Assembly (NCBI RefSeq): GCF_036621135.1
Contig: NZ_JAZIBG010000019.1
Coordinates: 124,001-188,000 of the forward strand
DNA: 64,000 nucleotides
Direction of reading: 5' to 3'
DNA from: Aquincola agrisoli
Lineage (GTDB): Bacteria; Pseudomonadota; Gammaproteobacteria; Burkholderiales; Burkholderiaceae_C
Below the pieces are notes generated by a model. That model was not told where the DNA came from. It did no database searches and saw only the letters and a list, made by a program, of their open reading frames with translations. Of the stretch, positions 7,673-16,435 are shown piece by piece. How positions within the stretch are numbered: the stretch's first letter is position 1; each line of letters begins with the position of its first letter. The translations under genes and the position numbers were made by a program.

Positions 7673-10600
7673 ATGGCCCGCCTGAACTTCCTGCGCGCCG
7701 TGCGCGCAGCCGGTGTTGTCGTTGCCGCCGCCGCCGCCGTCCTTGCCGGCCCGGGCGCCCACGCCCAGGCCGTCGGCGACCCCTACAACTACAGCCGCAG
7801 CAGCAGCTTCGGCTACGCGGCCGATGGCCTGCTCGAGTCGGAAACCGTCGAGCCCGGCAACCCGCAGCTGTGCGTCACCACCAGCTACGCCTACGACAGC
7901 TACGGCAACAAAACCAGCAGCACCACCGCCGGCTGCGCCGGCGCCAGCGGGCTCGCGCTCTTCGACAGCCGCTCGTCCAGCGTGGGCTACGCGACGCACA
8001 CCGTCAGCGTCAACGGCAGCAGCGTCAGCGTGCCCGCCGGCCAGTTCGCCACCAGCAGCAGCAACGCGCTGAGCCAGAGCGAAAGCCGCACGTACGACCC
8101 GCGCTTCGGCGCCGTGCTCGCGCTCACCGGCCCCAACGGCCTCGTCACCAGCTGGCAGTACGACGACTTCGGGCGCAAGGTGCAGGAAACGCGGGCCGAC
8201 GGCACCAAGACCGTCAGCTACTACTGCACGCTCGGCGTCAGCTTCAACGGCGTGGCCATCACCACCGCCACCAACAGCCCCGGCTGCCACAACGGCGGCG
8301 CCCCCGCCATCCCGGCGCCCGCCAGCGGCGAAGCCCCGGCCGACGCGCTGCGCTACGAGCACACCGTCTCGCTCGGCAGCAACGGGGTGCAGATGGGCCC
8401 CTTCACGCGCGTGTACTTCGACCGCGCCGGCCGCAAGCTGCGCACCGTCACCCAGGCCTTCGACGGCGCCGACCAGCTCGGCGGCACCACCCAGCTCGTC
8501 GTCCAGGACATCGACTACAACGCCTACGGCACCGCCGTGCTGCAGACGCAGCCGTACTTCCTCGCCACCGGCTCCAGCATCGCCGGCGGCGGCGGCGCCT
8601 ACGGCATGACGCTCACCGAGGTCGACGCGCTCGGCCGACCCACCGCCGCCTACACCACCGACGGCCAGGGCAGCGTGGCCAGCAAGGCCTTCGGCAGCCG
8701 CGGCAGCCGGCGCGCCGCCGTGCTCTCGACCGCCTACGCCGGCCTCGTCACCACCACCACCGACGACAAGGGCCGCCCCCGCACCGAGGAGAAAAACGCC
8801 GAAGGCAAGGTCGTGCGCGTCACCGACGCGCTCGGCGCGCAGCTCGTGCACGTGCACGACGCCTTCGGCAACCTCGTGGCCACCAAAGACGCGCTGCAAA
8901 ACGTCACCACCATCGCGTACGACGTGCGCGGACGCAAGCTCACGCTCAGCGACCCCGACGCCGGCGTCACCGGCTACTGCTACGACGCGCTCGGCCAGCT
9001 CAAGGCCCAACAAACCTCCAACCAGCGCGGCAGCCACGCCGCCGGCGCCTGCCCCGGCGTCAGCGGCGCCGGCAGCACCGCGCCCACCGTCGCCGGCTGG
9101 ACCACCATCGCCTACGACAAGCTCGGCCGCACGACGCACCGCATCGAGCCCGAGTACGCCACCAGCTGGACCTACGACAAGTACGCCGACGGCAGCACCT
9201 GCAACAAAGGCGTCGGCAAGCTCTGCCAGGTCACCACCACCCACGGGCTGAACCGCAGCTACGTCTACGACACGCTCGGCCGGCCCACCGACACCCGGCT
9301 CACCGTCAGCGGCGGCCCGGCCTTCGCCAGCACGGTGAGCTACGACGCCACCACCGGCAAGCCCGCGTCGCAGACCTACCCCACCGGCGTCAAGCTCAAC
9401 TACGTCTACACCGGCAAGGGCTTCCTGCAGTCGGTCACTTTGGGCACTGCCGTCACCGTACAACCCCGGCCGGCGACCCCCGGCGGCGCGGCCGCCGCCG
9501 CCCGCACCCTGAACGCCGGCAGCGAACTGTGGCGTGCGATGAGCGTGGACGCCTGGGGCGGCGTGCAAAAGCAGAGCTACCACAACGGCATCCAGGGCTG
9601 GCGCGAAGCCGAAGCCGACACCGGGCGCGTGACGAGACTGGCCGCCGGCGTCAACGGGGGAGCCGGCGTCATCGACCAGCGCACCGCGTGGAACAGCGTG
9701 GGCCAGCTCACCAGCCGCATCGACGCGCTGGGCGATGGCGCCAGCGGCGTGCAGGTGCTCGACACCTTCCAGTACGACGCGATCGGGCGGCTGACGAGCT
9801 ACCAGGTCTCGGGCAACAGCACGCCGGTGACGCGCACGGTGAACCTGCAGTACAACGCGCTGGGCATGCTGCTCTACAAGAGCGACGTGGGCCTGTACAC
9901 CTACGGTGCGCAGGCCACCGCGGGCGTGCGGCCGCACGCGCTGCAGCGCGTGGTGGGGGCGAACAACGTCGACTACGGCTACGACCTCAACGGCAACCTG
10001 CAAAGCGCGAGCGGGGGCAAGTACCGCAGCGTGTCGTACACGAGCTTCAACCTGCCAGACGGGCAGAGCGGGATCGGCGGGCCCGGGGGCAGCCCGCGCT
10101 ACACGTGGCTGTACGACGAGAACCACCAGCGCTTGAAGGAAGTGCGCAGCAACGCGCAGGGCACGCGCACGACGTGGAACCTGCACCCGCACAACCAGGG
10201 CGGGCTGGGCTTCGAGCGCGAGGAGGCGCCGGCCGGCGCGCAGAACCGGCACTACCTCACCGCGGGTGGCGGCGTCATCGGGGTGCTGGTGACGACCGGG
10301 GCGCTGCCCACGCTGGCGGGCACGGCGCCGCCGGTGGCCGACACCGTGACGGCGGTGAAGCTGGAGTACTGGCACAAGGACCAGCTGGGCAGCCTGGTGG
10401 CGACGACGGACCACTGGGGCACGGTGACGGCGCGCTATGCGTACGACCCGTTTGGCAAGCGGCGGTACACGACGTCGGCGTACGACGCGAACGGCAACCT
10501 GGTGATCGACTGGACGACGGACACCAACGCGGGGACGGACCGGGGCTTCACGGGGCACGAGCACCTGGACGACGTGGGGCTGATCCACATGAACGGGCGG

Positions 10601-11725
10601 GTGTTTGACCCGACGCTGGGGCGCTTCATGCAGGCGGATCCCTTCGTGCAGGACCCGCTGGCGCTGCAGAACTACGACCGCTACGCTTATTGCTACAACA
10701 ACCCGCTCACTTGTACCGACCCCAGTGGGTATTTCAGCCTCAGCAAACTCTGGAAAAAGCTAAGGCCGTTTGTCGGTATTGCCATCAGTTTTTGGTTGGC
10801 ACCGGGTGCTCCGATTTGGGGTGCAGAGTGGGGCTTCCTTGGCGCGACTGGAATCACGTCGCCACTTGCACAAGCTGCAGTTGCTGGCTTTGTGGGAGGG
10901 GCAGTGGGCTCCGGCTCACTACAAGGCGGTTTACAAGGTGCGTTCTCTGCAGCGATGTTTTTCCAGGCAGGCGATCTGATCAGTGGCGCAGGAGTGTTTT
11001 CGAGCCTGGGCGGGATTGCGGATCCGATCGGACAGGTCATGGTGCATGGTGTGGCGGGATGCGTCACCAGTGTGGCTGGAGGTGGAAAATGCGGGCCGGG
11101 TGCTATTAGTGCGGCCTTCTCGAAGGCGGCTACCTTCGCGCCAGGAATGAAAGAGATTTCTTCTGCCGTCCGCGAGCGTGGTGACTTCATGGATATTGCC
11201 AAAGGGACGATCGTAAGCTCTGTTGTTGGTGGCACAGGTTCCGTGTTGGGGGGTGGAAAGTTTTCGAACGGCGCCCAAACTGGCGCATTCAGCTACCTCT
11301 TTAATTGGCTCGCTCACGTGGGTGTGAAAATGAAAGTTCCCTTGGTTGGTGGTGCCTCTTTCGGAATTGGTGTCTCGAATAATGCTGGATCATGGGATGC
11401 GGGTGTCATCATCGAATCCGACCTGCCAGTGGTGCATGCAGGCAAGCTTCTTGGCAAGACAGCCGTGGAGATTGGGCTTCAAGAAGGCGATTTCCTTAGT
11501 AACAAGGGAGAGCAGTCTCTGAATATGGAGGCGGGCTATAAGGCTGCTGGTGTCAGTGTGCAGAGAAGTGCCGATGGAAGAATTACTGGGGGCGCAGTTT
11601 CATTCGGTCCACAAATGGGCTTGGAAGTCAGTGGCCAGCAAACTCGAACGCTGTCGATTCGGAATGAGGTGATTCCTGCGATAAAGGGTGCTATTGACAA
11701 GGTGAAGAATTGGTTTGGATCTTAG
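7673..11725 (+). CDS. RHS/YD-repeat protein with variable C-terminal tail
   Basis: Secreted RHS protein of 1350 residues. It has its own signal peptide (MARLNFLRAVRAAGVVVAAA, ending GAHAQ), many YD repeats (for example YEHTVSLGSNG, VTRTVNLQYNALGMLLYKSD), and the RHS core ending at ~residue 1017 with GRFMQADPF, YDRYAYCYNNPLT and DPSG. RHS proteins form a hollow shell that cleaves and encloses the C-terminal tail. Here the tail (~330 residues) drops in GC. It contains a glycine-rich hydrophobic stretch typical of pre-toxin regions (GFVGGAVGSGSLQGG) and an unrecognised last ~140 residues starting near VGVKMKVPLVGGASFGIG. The partner SpvB/TcB half lies 4 bases upstream. The small membrane gene 4 bases downstream is the candidate immunity partner. 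Confidence 0.88.
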   Translation: MARLNFLRAVRAAGVVVAAAAAVLAGPGAHAQAVGDPYNYSRSSSFGYAADGLLESETVEPGNPQLCVTTSYAYDSYGNKTSSTTAGCAGASGLALFDSRSSSVGYATHTVSVNGSSVSVPAGQFATSSSNALSQSESRTYDPRFGAVLALTGPNGLVTSWQYDDFGRKVQETRADGTKTVSYYCTLGVSFNGVAITTATNSPGCHNGGAPAIPAPASGEAPADALRYEHTVSLGSNGVQMGPFTRVYFDRAGRKLRTVTQAFDGADQLGGTTQLVVQDIDYNAYGTAVLQTQPYFLATGSSIAGGGGAYGMTLTEVDALGRPTAAYTTDGQGSVASKAFGSRGSRRAAVLSTAYAGLVTTTTDDKGRPRTEEKNAEGKVVRVTDALGAQLVHVHDAFGNLVATKDALQNVTTIAYDVRGRKLTLSDPDAGVTGYCYDALGQLKAQQTSNQRGSHAAGACPGVSGAGSTAPTVAGWTTIAYDKLGRTTHRIEPEYATSWTYDKYADGSTCNKGVGKLCQVTTTHGLNRSYVYDTLGRPTDTRLTVSGGPAFASTVSYDATTGKPASQTYPTGVKLNYVYTGKGFLQSVTLGTAVTVQPRPATPGGAAAAARTLNAGSELWRAMSVDAWGGVQKQSYHNGIQGWREAEADTGRVTRLAAGVNGGAGVIDQRTAWNSVGQLTSRIDALGDGASGVQVLDTFQYDAIGRLTSYQVSGNSTPVTRTVNLQYNALGMLLYKSDVGLYTYGAQATAGVRPHALQRVVGANNVDYGYDLNGNLQSASGGKYRSVSYTSFNLPDGQSGIGGPGGSPRYTWLYDENHQRLKEVRSNAQGTRTTWNLHPHNQGGLGFEREEAPAGAQNRHYLTAGGGVIGVLVTTGALPTLAGTAPPVADTVTAVKLEYWHKDQLGSLVATTDHWGTVTARYAYDPFGKRRYTTSAYDANGNLVIDWTTDTNAGTDRGFTGHEHLDDVGLIHMNGRVFDPTLGRFMQADPFVQDPLALQNYDRYAYCYNNPLTCTDPSGYFSLSKLWKKLRPFVGIAISFWLAPGAPIWGAEWGFLGATGITSPLAQAAVAGFVGGAVGSGSLQGGLQGAFSAAMFFQAGDLISGAGVFSSLGGIADPIGQVMVHGVAGCVTSVAGGGKCGPGAISAAFSKAATFAPGMKEISSAVRERGDFMDIAKGTIVSSVVGGTGSVLGGGKFSNGAQTGAFSYLFNWLAHVGVKMKVPLVGGASFGIGVSNNAGSWDAGVIIESDLPVVHAGKLLGKTAVEIGLQEGDFLSNKGEQSLNMEAGYKAAGVSVQRSADGRITGGAVSFGPQMGLEVSGQQTRTLSIRNEVIPAIKGAIDKVKNWFGS

Positions 11726-11729
11726 CGCC

Positions 11730-12017
11730 ATGGATGCAGTTCTGGTTTTTCTGTTGCTTTCGCCGGCGATGATTGCAATCGCATTCTGTTGCTACTACAT
11801 GGTTACCTTTATTCGAAGCAGGAGGGGTGGCTCAACACGCAGTAAAATGATCGTCGGGTTTTTGGGCCCATTGTCAATTTTTTTCCCAAAAGCAATGTCG
11901 AATGAGTCAAGGAAACATCTTTCTAGGTTTATGGCGTCGGCTTTTATATTTATTGGTTATCTTGTAATTCTTGTTGTGTTATTTTCGACTGGGGCGTCGA
12001 ATAAAGGTGCGGGCTAA
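11730..12017 (+). CDS. Small two-helix membrane protein, candidate RHS immunity protein
   Basis: 95-residue protein not recognised as a known family. The ATG at 11730 is 4 bases after the RHS stop; an alternative TTG at 11715 would overlap that gene. Two hydrophobic helices are visible: VLVFLLLSPAMIAIAFCC at ~4-28 and FMASAFIFIGYLVILVVLF near the end. A basic loop (RSRRGGSTRSK) separates them. Position immediately behind a polymorphic RHS tail and the low GC shared with that tail suggest an immunity role, possibly against a tail acting at the inner membrane. This is inference from position only. Confidence 0.55.
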   Translation: MDAVLVFLLLSPAMIAIAFCCYYMVTFIRSRRGGSTRSKMIVGFLGPLSIFFPKAMSNESRKHLSRFMASAFIFIGYLVILVVLFSTGASNKGAG

Positions 12018-12135
12018 AATAATATTCCAGCTCAGAAAAAAGAGTTGGGCCAGATGTGTCGTTCTCATAAGATTTGAGGAAACGTTTAGGCAAACAAACC
12101 CTGGTGTTAAGAGAGTGACAGAAGAGAAAAAGTAA

Positions 12136-12285
12136 ATGCCTCGGTTTTTGTTGGCGGTAGGGGCTGTCGCGATTGTCGGTTGCGTTGTTTTTGGGCTTAT
12201 CGGATTTGGAGTGGTTCCGGCGATCAGTCGGCGAAGCAATGCACGATCCTGTTGGGATGTGGCCGATGGTAAGAGCCGGGCGTGA
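12136..12285 (+). CDS. Short ORF with N-terminal hydrophobic segment
   Basis: 49-residue reading frame, MPRFLLAVGAVAIVGCVVFG then LIGFGVVPAISRRSN, ending at TGA 12283-12285. It looks like a signal peptide or single transmembrane helix with little after it, and may be the 5' end of a truncated gene. It is in the low-GC debris behind the RHS tail and overlaps another reading frame (12173-12531). Function unknown; it may not be expressed. Confidence 0.3.
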   Translation: MPRFLLAVGAVAIVGCVVFGLIGFGVVPAISRRSNARSCWDVADGKSRA

Positions 12286-12531
12286 TGGATTCGGCTTGCT
12301 TGGTGCTGCGTTGGACGAGTTCGTTAAGGACTTTATTGTTGAGATGGTCACTAGTGGAGCCACACCCCTAGTGGGCGATAGAGCCGCCAAATTCGGTTGG
12401 AGCCCGCTCCATTAACACGAGGCAGACCCGAGGCTTTTGGCTGACGTTCTTATTCGTGATTGGCATGCCTCCGGTGCTGATCCGGGTGTAGATGGGGTTT
12501 GGTTTGCATTCCCAGCGGTTTGGAAATGAGC
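12173..12531 (+). pseudogene. Degraded ORF with one in-frame stop behind the RHS locus
   Basis: A single frame reads through ~119 codons with one interrupting TAA at 12413-12415. Before the stop it encodes GAALDEFVKDFIVEMV and SGATPLVGDRAAKFGWSP; after it, EADPRLLADVLIRDWHASG and GVDGVWFAFPAVWK. Both halves look protein-like, suggesting an inactivated gene, perhaps an orphan toxin tail or its partner. The final TGA overlaps the ATG of the next short ORF (ATGA), the usual layout of a translationally coupled pair. No family recognised; the debris lies directly downstream of the RHS/immunity pair. Confidence 0.35.
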
Positions 12532-12702
12532 GGAGCAAGGCGAACGATGTTCACCAATCGCATTCGTCTCGCAGTTGCGCAAGACGTTTTGGGTGCGCTT
12601 CTCGCCCATCGGTCCGAAACGGCCATCCAAGTGTTGGACGCCGTAAACCCCTATTCCGCCCGTCTGAACAAGATCGAGGCGATGGCTTTGACTGCTCACT
12701 AA
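12526..12702 (+). CDS. Short ORF coupled to the degraded gene
   Basis: 58-residue frame beginning MSGARRTMFTNRIRLAVAQD and ending NKIEAMALTAH. It is soluble in composition and predicted mostly helical, with no recognised family. Its ATG overlaps the stop of the upstream degraded frame (ATGA), which favours it being real or formerly real, for example as an immunity or accessory protein. From 12703 to 12866 I see no gene. Confidence 0.35.
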   Translation: MSGARRTMFTNRIRLAVAQDVLGALLAHRSETAIQVLDAVNPYSARLNKIEAMALTAH

Positions 12703-12866
12703 AGAATTTCATAACGTCGGCGATGGTGGTAAAGACATATTGAGGCCGGTTCTTGGCGCGCGGCAGCCGGGAACACCACTGCACTCTCTGGGAAAAATAC
12801 GGATTACTGATTTCTGTTGATTTAAGATTATGGCAGTTTCCATGGGTTAACTATTGAGGTGTCTCC

Positions 12867-13193
12867 ATGAGAAAATTTATTGTTTTTCTGATCTTTCTCG
12901 CGAATTTCGTCGTGCCCGTCTCTGCACAAGTGGGCGTCAACTACATTGGCGGCACGATGACGAACGTCACGATGGTCCCGCAAGGTCTGTTGGTGATGTT
13001 GAGTGGCGGCCCGCCTTCTAATTGCAGTGGTACGCCAATTAACTGGATGCTGATTACTGAGTCCAATAAAACGATGGTGGCTGCAGCGCTGCTCATGTGG
13101 TATGCGCAAGCAGATAAGTCGGTCACGGTTTATACAAGCTCATATACGGGTTCCGGCTTTTGCCAGATCAACCAGTGGGATCCCCTTAATTAA
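12867..13193 (+). CDS. Two-cysteine small secreted protein, paralogue 2 of 8
   Basis: 108 residues with a textbook signal peptide, MRKFIVFLIFLANFVVPVSA, cleaved before QVGVN. The mature part has cysteine 1 in PPSNCSGTP, very like SNCTSN of paralogue 1, the helix region AAALLMWYAQADKSVTVY in place of the usual LLAA-x-L-TG motif, and cysteine 2 in SGFCQINQW. The helix motif here is the most divergent of the set. The gene opens the low-GC segment leading into the secretion operon, 44 bases before paralogue 3. Function unknown; export by Sec followed by the adjacent type II system is inference. Confidence 0.75.
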   Translation: MRKFIVFLIFLANFVVPVSAQVGVNYIGGTMTNVTMVPQGLLVMLSGGPPSNCSGTPINWMLITESNKTMVAAALLMWYAQADKSVTVYTSSYTGSGFCQINQWDPLN

Positions 13194-13236
13194 ATTTAGT
13201 GCCTGGTTGAAATTGATAATTGACGGGGCGAGGAGA

Positions 13237-13581
13237 ATGAGGGTGGAGGTTTTTAAGAATTTCCGTGTCGCACGCCTCTTGGTGTCTGTGCTGGGTTGTT
13301 CATTGCTGCCAAATGCTTTCTCTCAGGAATATATTACCGAGCTGAATAAGTCAGTCTCAAGGCTGGGAGCGCAAGGGGCTGCATTCTACGTTTACTTCAA
13401 AGAAGGTGTTTCGCGTACTTGCAAATGGGATCTTATATACATAGCTCCCGATCGGCGTGGCATGTATGCCCAGTTACTGGCGGCGAAACTGGCCGGTCGA
13501 CGGCTCAATCGGATCGATTTCACGCTTACAGCAGGCTCAGGGTCAATTTGTAACCTGGAGCTGGTCGAGATGGTCGAGTGA
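13237..13581 (+). CDS. Two-cysteine small secreted protein, paralogue 3 of 8
   Basis: Up to 114 residues. The signal peptide is FRVARLLVSVLGCSLLPNAF then SQ, mature from about QEYITEL. Cysteine 1 is in SRTCKWDLIYIAP, the conserved helix-strand in AQLLAAKLAGRRLNRIDF, and cysteine 2 in SGSICNLELVEMVE. Start choice: the ATG at 13237 lies 1 base after GAGGAG, too close; an in-frame GTG at 13243 is 7 bases from that site and may be the true start. The gene ends 13 bases before the GspC-like gene, so it probably belongs to the secretion operon transcript. Confidence 0.75.
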   Translation: MRVEVFKNFRVARLLVSVLGCSLLPNAFSQEYITELNKSVSRLGAQGAAFYVYFKEGVSRTCKWDLIYIAPDRRGMYAQLLAAKLAGRRLNRIDFTLTAGSGSICNLELVEMVE

Positions 13582-13594
13582 TTCAGTGGGTGAG

Positions 13595-14107
13595 ATGAAG
13601 CCGTTCCTACGGTGGGCGCTGATTGGCTCTATCGCGTTGTCAATGGCGGCCCTATGGTGGCCGGAGCCAGTGACCCCAAGCGTTGCAATAGGGTCCCCTG
13701 AAAAACAGCCAGCGGTGTCGGATTCCTTGGGCGCTCATCTCCCCGCAAAACTCCCTCGTCAAACCTTCGAACTCGCTGAATTCGATCCCTTTGTCGGTGC
13801 GCAGCCTCCGGCACCTTCTGCGGCAGCGTCCGTCAAGACGATCGCAGTCGCCGAGGCGCCGCCACCGCCGCCGTCCCCGCCACCCGCCCGCTACCGCTAC
13901 CTCGGCCAGATGACCGACCCCAGTGGCGCCCAACGCATGTTCCTCGGCAAAGACGACACGATGGTCCCGATCGAGCCTGGCACCGCGCTCGACGATGGTT
14001 ATGTCGTCGATGCCGTCGAAACGGATGCCATCCGTCTGCGCCATCCGCCCACTGGCACGCAGATCAGCATCACCGTACCGCCCCCTGAAGAAGAGGCCCG
14101 CCGGTGA
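13595..14107 (+). CDS. GspC-like inner-membrane protein of a type II secretion system
   Basis: 170-residue bitopic protein. Residues ~5-24 form an N-terminal membrane anchor (FLRWALIGSIALSMAALWW), a Pro/Ala-rich periplasmic linker follows (PPPPPSPPPAR), and then comes a small beta domain from RYRYLGQMTDPSGAQRMFLG to ITVPPPEEE. This anchor plus linker plus HR-domain order is that of GspC/PilP proteins, which connect the inner-membrane platform to the secretin. There is no PDZ or coiled-coil domain, so it is shorter than classical GspC. Its stop overlaps the GTG start of the secretin (GTGA), the usual order for this operon. Identification rests on architecture and position more than on motifs. 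Confidence 0.65.
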   Translation: MKPFLRWALIGSIALSMAALWWPEPVTPSVAIGSPEKQPAVSDSLGAHLPAKLPRQTFELAEFDPFVGAQPPAPSAAASVKTIAVAEAPPPPPSPPPARYRYLGQMTDPSGAQRMFLGKDDTMVPIEPGTALDDGYVVDAVETDAIRLRHPPTGTQISITVPPPEEEARR

Positions 14108-16419
14108 GCCTGCTGCCCCGCCACCCGCTGCTCTGGGCCGCGGGCCTCGTGCTGCTCGCCGGCTGCGCCCAGCAGCGTATCCACGATGCCTCGCGCACCT
14201 CGCTTGCCGGCGGCGACTACGAAGCCGCGATCGGGCAGCTCGAGGGGGGCTTGAAGGAACATCCCGATAGCGCCTTGCTGCGCAGCACGCTGCTGCAGGC
14301 CCGTGCCGAGGCCCAGGCCCGGCTCGTCACCGAGGCCGCCACGCTGCGCGCCGCCGGCAAGTCCGATGAGGCGCGCGAGACCTTGCTGCGCGCCCAGGCG
14401 CTGGACCCGAAGAACACACGCGTCGCCGCGCTGCTGAACGAGCTCGATGTCGACGTGCGCCAGCAGAAGGCGCTGGCGGACGCCGAAGCCGCACTGGCCA
14501 AGCGCCGGCCCGAGGCCGCGCTGCGCACGGTCGAGCGCGCCTTGAAAGACAACCCCCGGCACGCCGGGCTGCTCGCGCTGCAGCGCTGGGTCGAGCTTGA
14601 TCTGCGCCAGGCCCAGGCCCGTGCATCGCAAGGCGTGCTGGCCGAGTCGCGGCCGATTTCGCTCGACTTCCGTGACGCCAACCTGCGCACCGTGCTCGAC
14701 GTCGTCTCGCGCAGCAGCGGCGTCAACTTCATCCTCGACCGCGACATCCGCAACGACAGCCGCGTCACCGTGTTTTTGCGCCAGGCCAAGGTGGAGGATG
14801 CGCTCGACCTCATCGTCGGCACCAACCAGCTGGCCAAGAAGGTCATCGACGCGCAGACGGTGCTGATCTACCCCAACACGCCCGAGAAGAAACGCGAGTA
14901 CCAGGAGCAGATCGTCCGCGTGTTCTACCTCGCCAGCGCCGAGGCCAAGGGCGCGGCGACCTTCCTGCGCAGCATGCTCGGCATCAAGGAGCCGTTTGTC
15001 GACGAGCGCAGCAACATGCTGTCGATCCGCGACTCGCAGGAGAACGTGCAGCTCGCCGAGCGGCTGCTCGCGCTCTACGACGCCGGCGAGCCCGAGGTGC
15101 TGCTCGAGGTCGAGGTGCTCGAGATCAGCTCGACGCGCCTGACCGAGCTGGGCGTCAAGTTCCCGGACACCTTCTCGCTCACCGCGCTGCCGCCTTCGGG
15201 CAGCAGCGGCCTGACGCTGGGCAACGTGCGCGACCTCGGCCGCGACCGCGTGGCGCTGTCGATCGGCGGCCTCACCGTCAACCTGCGGCGCGAGGTGGGC
15301 GACTTCAACACCCTGGCCAACCCGCGCATCCGCGCGCGCAACAAGGAGAAGGCCAAAGTCATGATCGGGGACAAGATCCCGGTCATCACGACGACGACCA
15401 GCACCGGTGGTTTTGTCTCGGACAGCATCAGCTACCTCGACGTCGGCCTCAGGCTCGAGGTGGAGCCGACGGTCTTCGCCGACGACGAAGTGGCCGTGAA
15501 GCTCGCGCTCGAGGTCAGCTCGCTCGGCACCGCGGTGCGCACGACCTCCGGTGCGCTGGCCTACCAGATCGGCACCCGCAACGCATCGACGCTGCTGCGC
15601 CTGGCCGATGGCGAAACCCAGCTGCTCGCCGGCCTCATCAGCCGCGAAGAACGCAGCAACGCGAGCCGCGTGCCGGGCGTGGGCGACCTGCCGGTGCTCG
15701 GGCGGCTGTTCTCGAGCCAGCGCGACAACGGCCAACGCACCGAGCTCGTGCTCGCGATCACGCCGCGGGTGCTGCGCAACATCCGCCGCCCCAGCGCGAA
15801 CGAAAGCGAGCTATGGGTCGGCACCGACGCCTCGCCGCAACTGCGGCGCGCGACGCGCGGCCTGCCGCCGGACGAGCCCGTCGAGGCCGGTGACAAGCCC
15901 GCGCCGGTCGGCCCTTCATCGTTGCTGTCGCCGTCGATGGGCCTGGGCGCCGCGCCGGTGCCGCCCGGTGCCCCCGGCCTCCCGCCGCCGGCGGCAGCCG
16001 TGCCGCAACCCAGCCGCCTGAGCTGGGGCGGCCCCACCGAGGCCAAGGTCGGCGACACGATCGAGCTCAAGCTCCAGCTCGCCGCGGCGGGCCCGCTGCG
16101 CGGCATGCCGGTCGACATCGGCTACGACAAGCAGAAGCTGCAGTGGCTCGGGGTGGAGGAGGGCGGCTTCTTCCGCCAGCAGGGCGCGCAGACGAGCTTT
16201 TCGTACAGCAACGACGCCGAGGCCGGCCGGGTGCGGCTCGGCGCCTTGCGCAAGGAGGCCTCCGGCGCCGCAGGGCAGGGCGAGGTGGCGACGCTGCGCT
16301 TCAAGGCCTTGACCGCCGGCGGCGCCACCGTGCGCATCGAGCAGGCCACCCCGGTCACGCTCACGCCCGACACCTCGTCGGCGGTGCAGCACCAGCCGTG
16401 GTCCCTCACGGTCAAGTGA
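14104..16419 (+). CDS. gspD: GspD-family secretin with C-terminal cohesin-like domain
   Basis: Outer-membrane secretin, 771 residues, forming the exit channel of the type II system. A lipoprotein signal ends in LLAGC (Cys21), followed by a TPR-like helical region (~30-170), N-domains beginning ISLDFRDANLRTVLDVVSRS, and the secretin homology domain from VLLEVEVLEISSTRLTELGV to RTELVLAITPRVLRN (~560), including VPGVGDLPVLGRLFSSQ. After a Pro-rich linker, residues ~637-771 form a cohesin-like beta domain (AKVGDTIELKLQL, MPVDIGYDKQKLQWLGVEEG, GEVATLRFKAL). Lipidation suggests it may not need a separate pilotin. It starts with GTG, overlapping the GspC-like gene by 4 bases. Confidence 0.9.
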   Translation: MSLLPRHPLLWAAGLVLLAGCAQQRIHDASRTSLAGGDYEAAIGQLEGGLKEHPDSALLRSTLLQARAEAQARLVTEAATLRAAGKSDEARETLLRAQALDPKNTRVAALLNELDVDVRQQKALADAEAALAKRRPEAALRTVERALKDNPRHAGLLALQRWVELDLRQAQARASQGVLAESRPISLDFRDANLRTVLDVVSRSSGVNFILDRDIRNDSRVTVFLRQAKVEDALDLIVGTNQLAKKVIDAQTVLIYPNTPEKKREYQEQIVRVFYLASAEAKGAATFLRSMLGIKEPFVDERSNMLSIRDSQENVQLAERLLALYDAGEPEVLLEVEVLEISSTRLTELGVKFPDTFSLTALPPSGSSGLTLGNVRDLGRDRVALSIGGLTVNLRREVGDFNTLANPRIRARNKEKAKVMIGDKIPVITTTTSTGGFVSDSISYLDVGLRLEVEPTVFADDEVAVKLALEVSSLGTAVRTTSGALAYQIGTRNASTLLRLADGETQLLAGLISREERSNASRVPGVGDLPVLGRLFSSQRDNGQRTELVLAITPRVLRNIRRPSANESELWVGTDASPQLRRATRGLPPDEPVEAGDKPAPVGPSSLLSPSMGLGAAPVPPGAPGLPPPAAAVPQPSRLSWGGPTEAKVGDTIELKLQLAAAGPLRGMPVDIGYDKQKLQWLGVEEGGFFRQQGAQTSFSYSNDAEAGRVRLGALRKEASGAAGQGEVATLRFKALTAGGATVRIEQATPVTLTPDTSSAVQHQPWSLTVK

Positions 16420-16435
16420 CGGCGGAGCCAAGGCG

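Noticed and set aside
7619..10588. 989-codon frame on the minus strand
   Set aside because: Antisense shadow of the RHS gene, Val/Ala/Gly-rich and low in complexity; the RHS frame has clear motifs throughout.
7870..10608. 912-codon frame on the plus strand inside the RHS gene
   Set aside because: Arg/His/Gln-rich out-of-frame shadow with no recognisable domain.
11979..12390. Minus-strand frames of 86 and 146 codons behind the RHS gene
   Set aside because: No signal, no motif, and they run antisense to more plausible plus-strand frames and the membrane gene.
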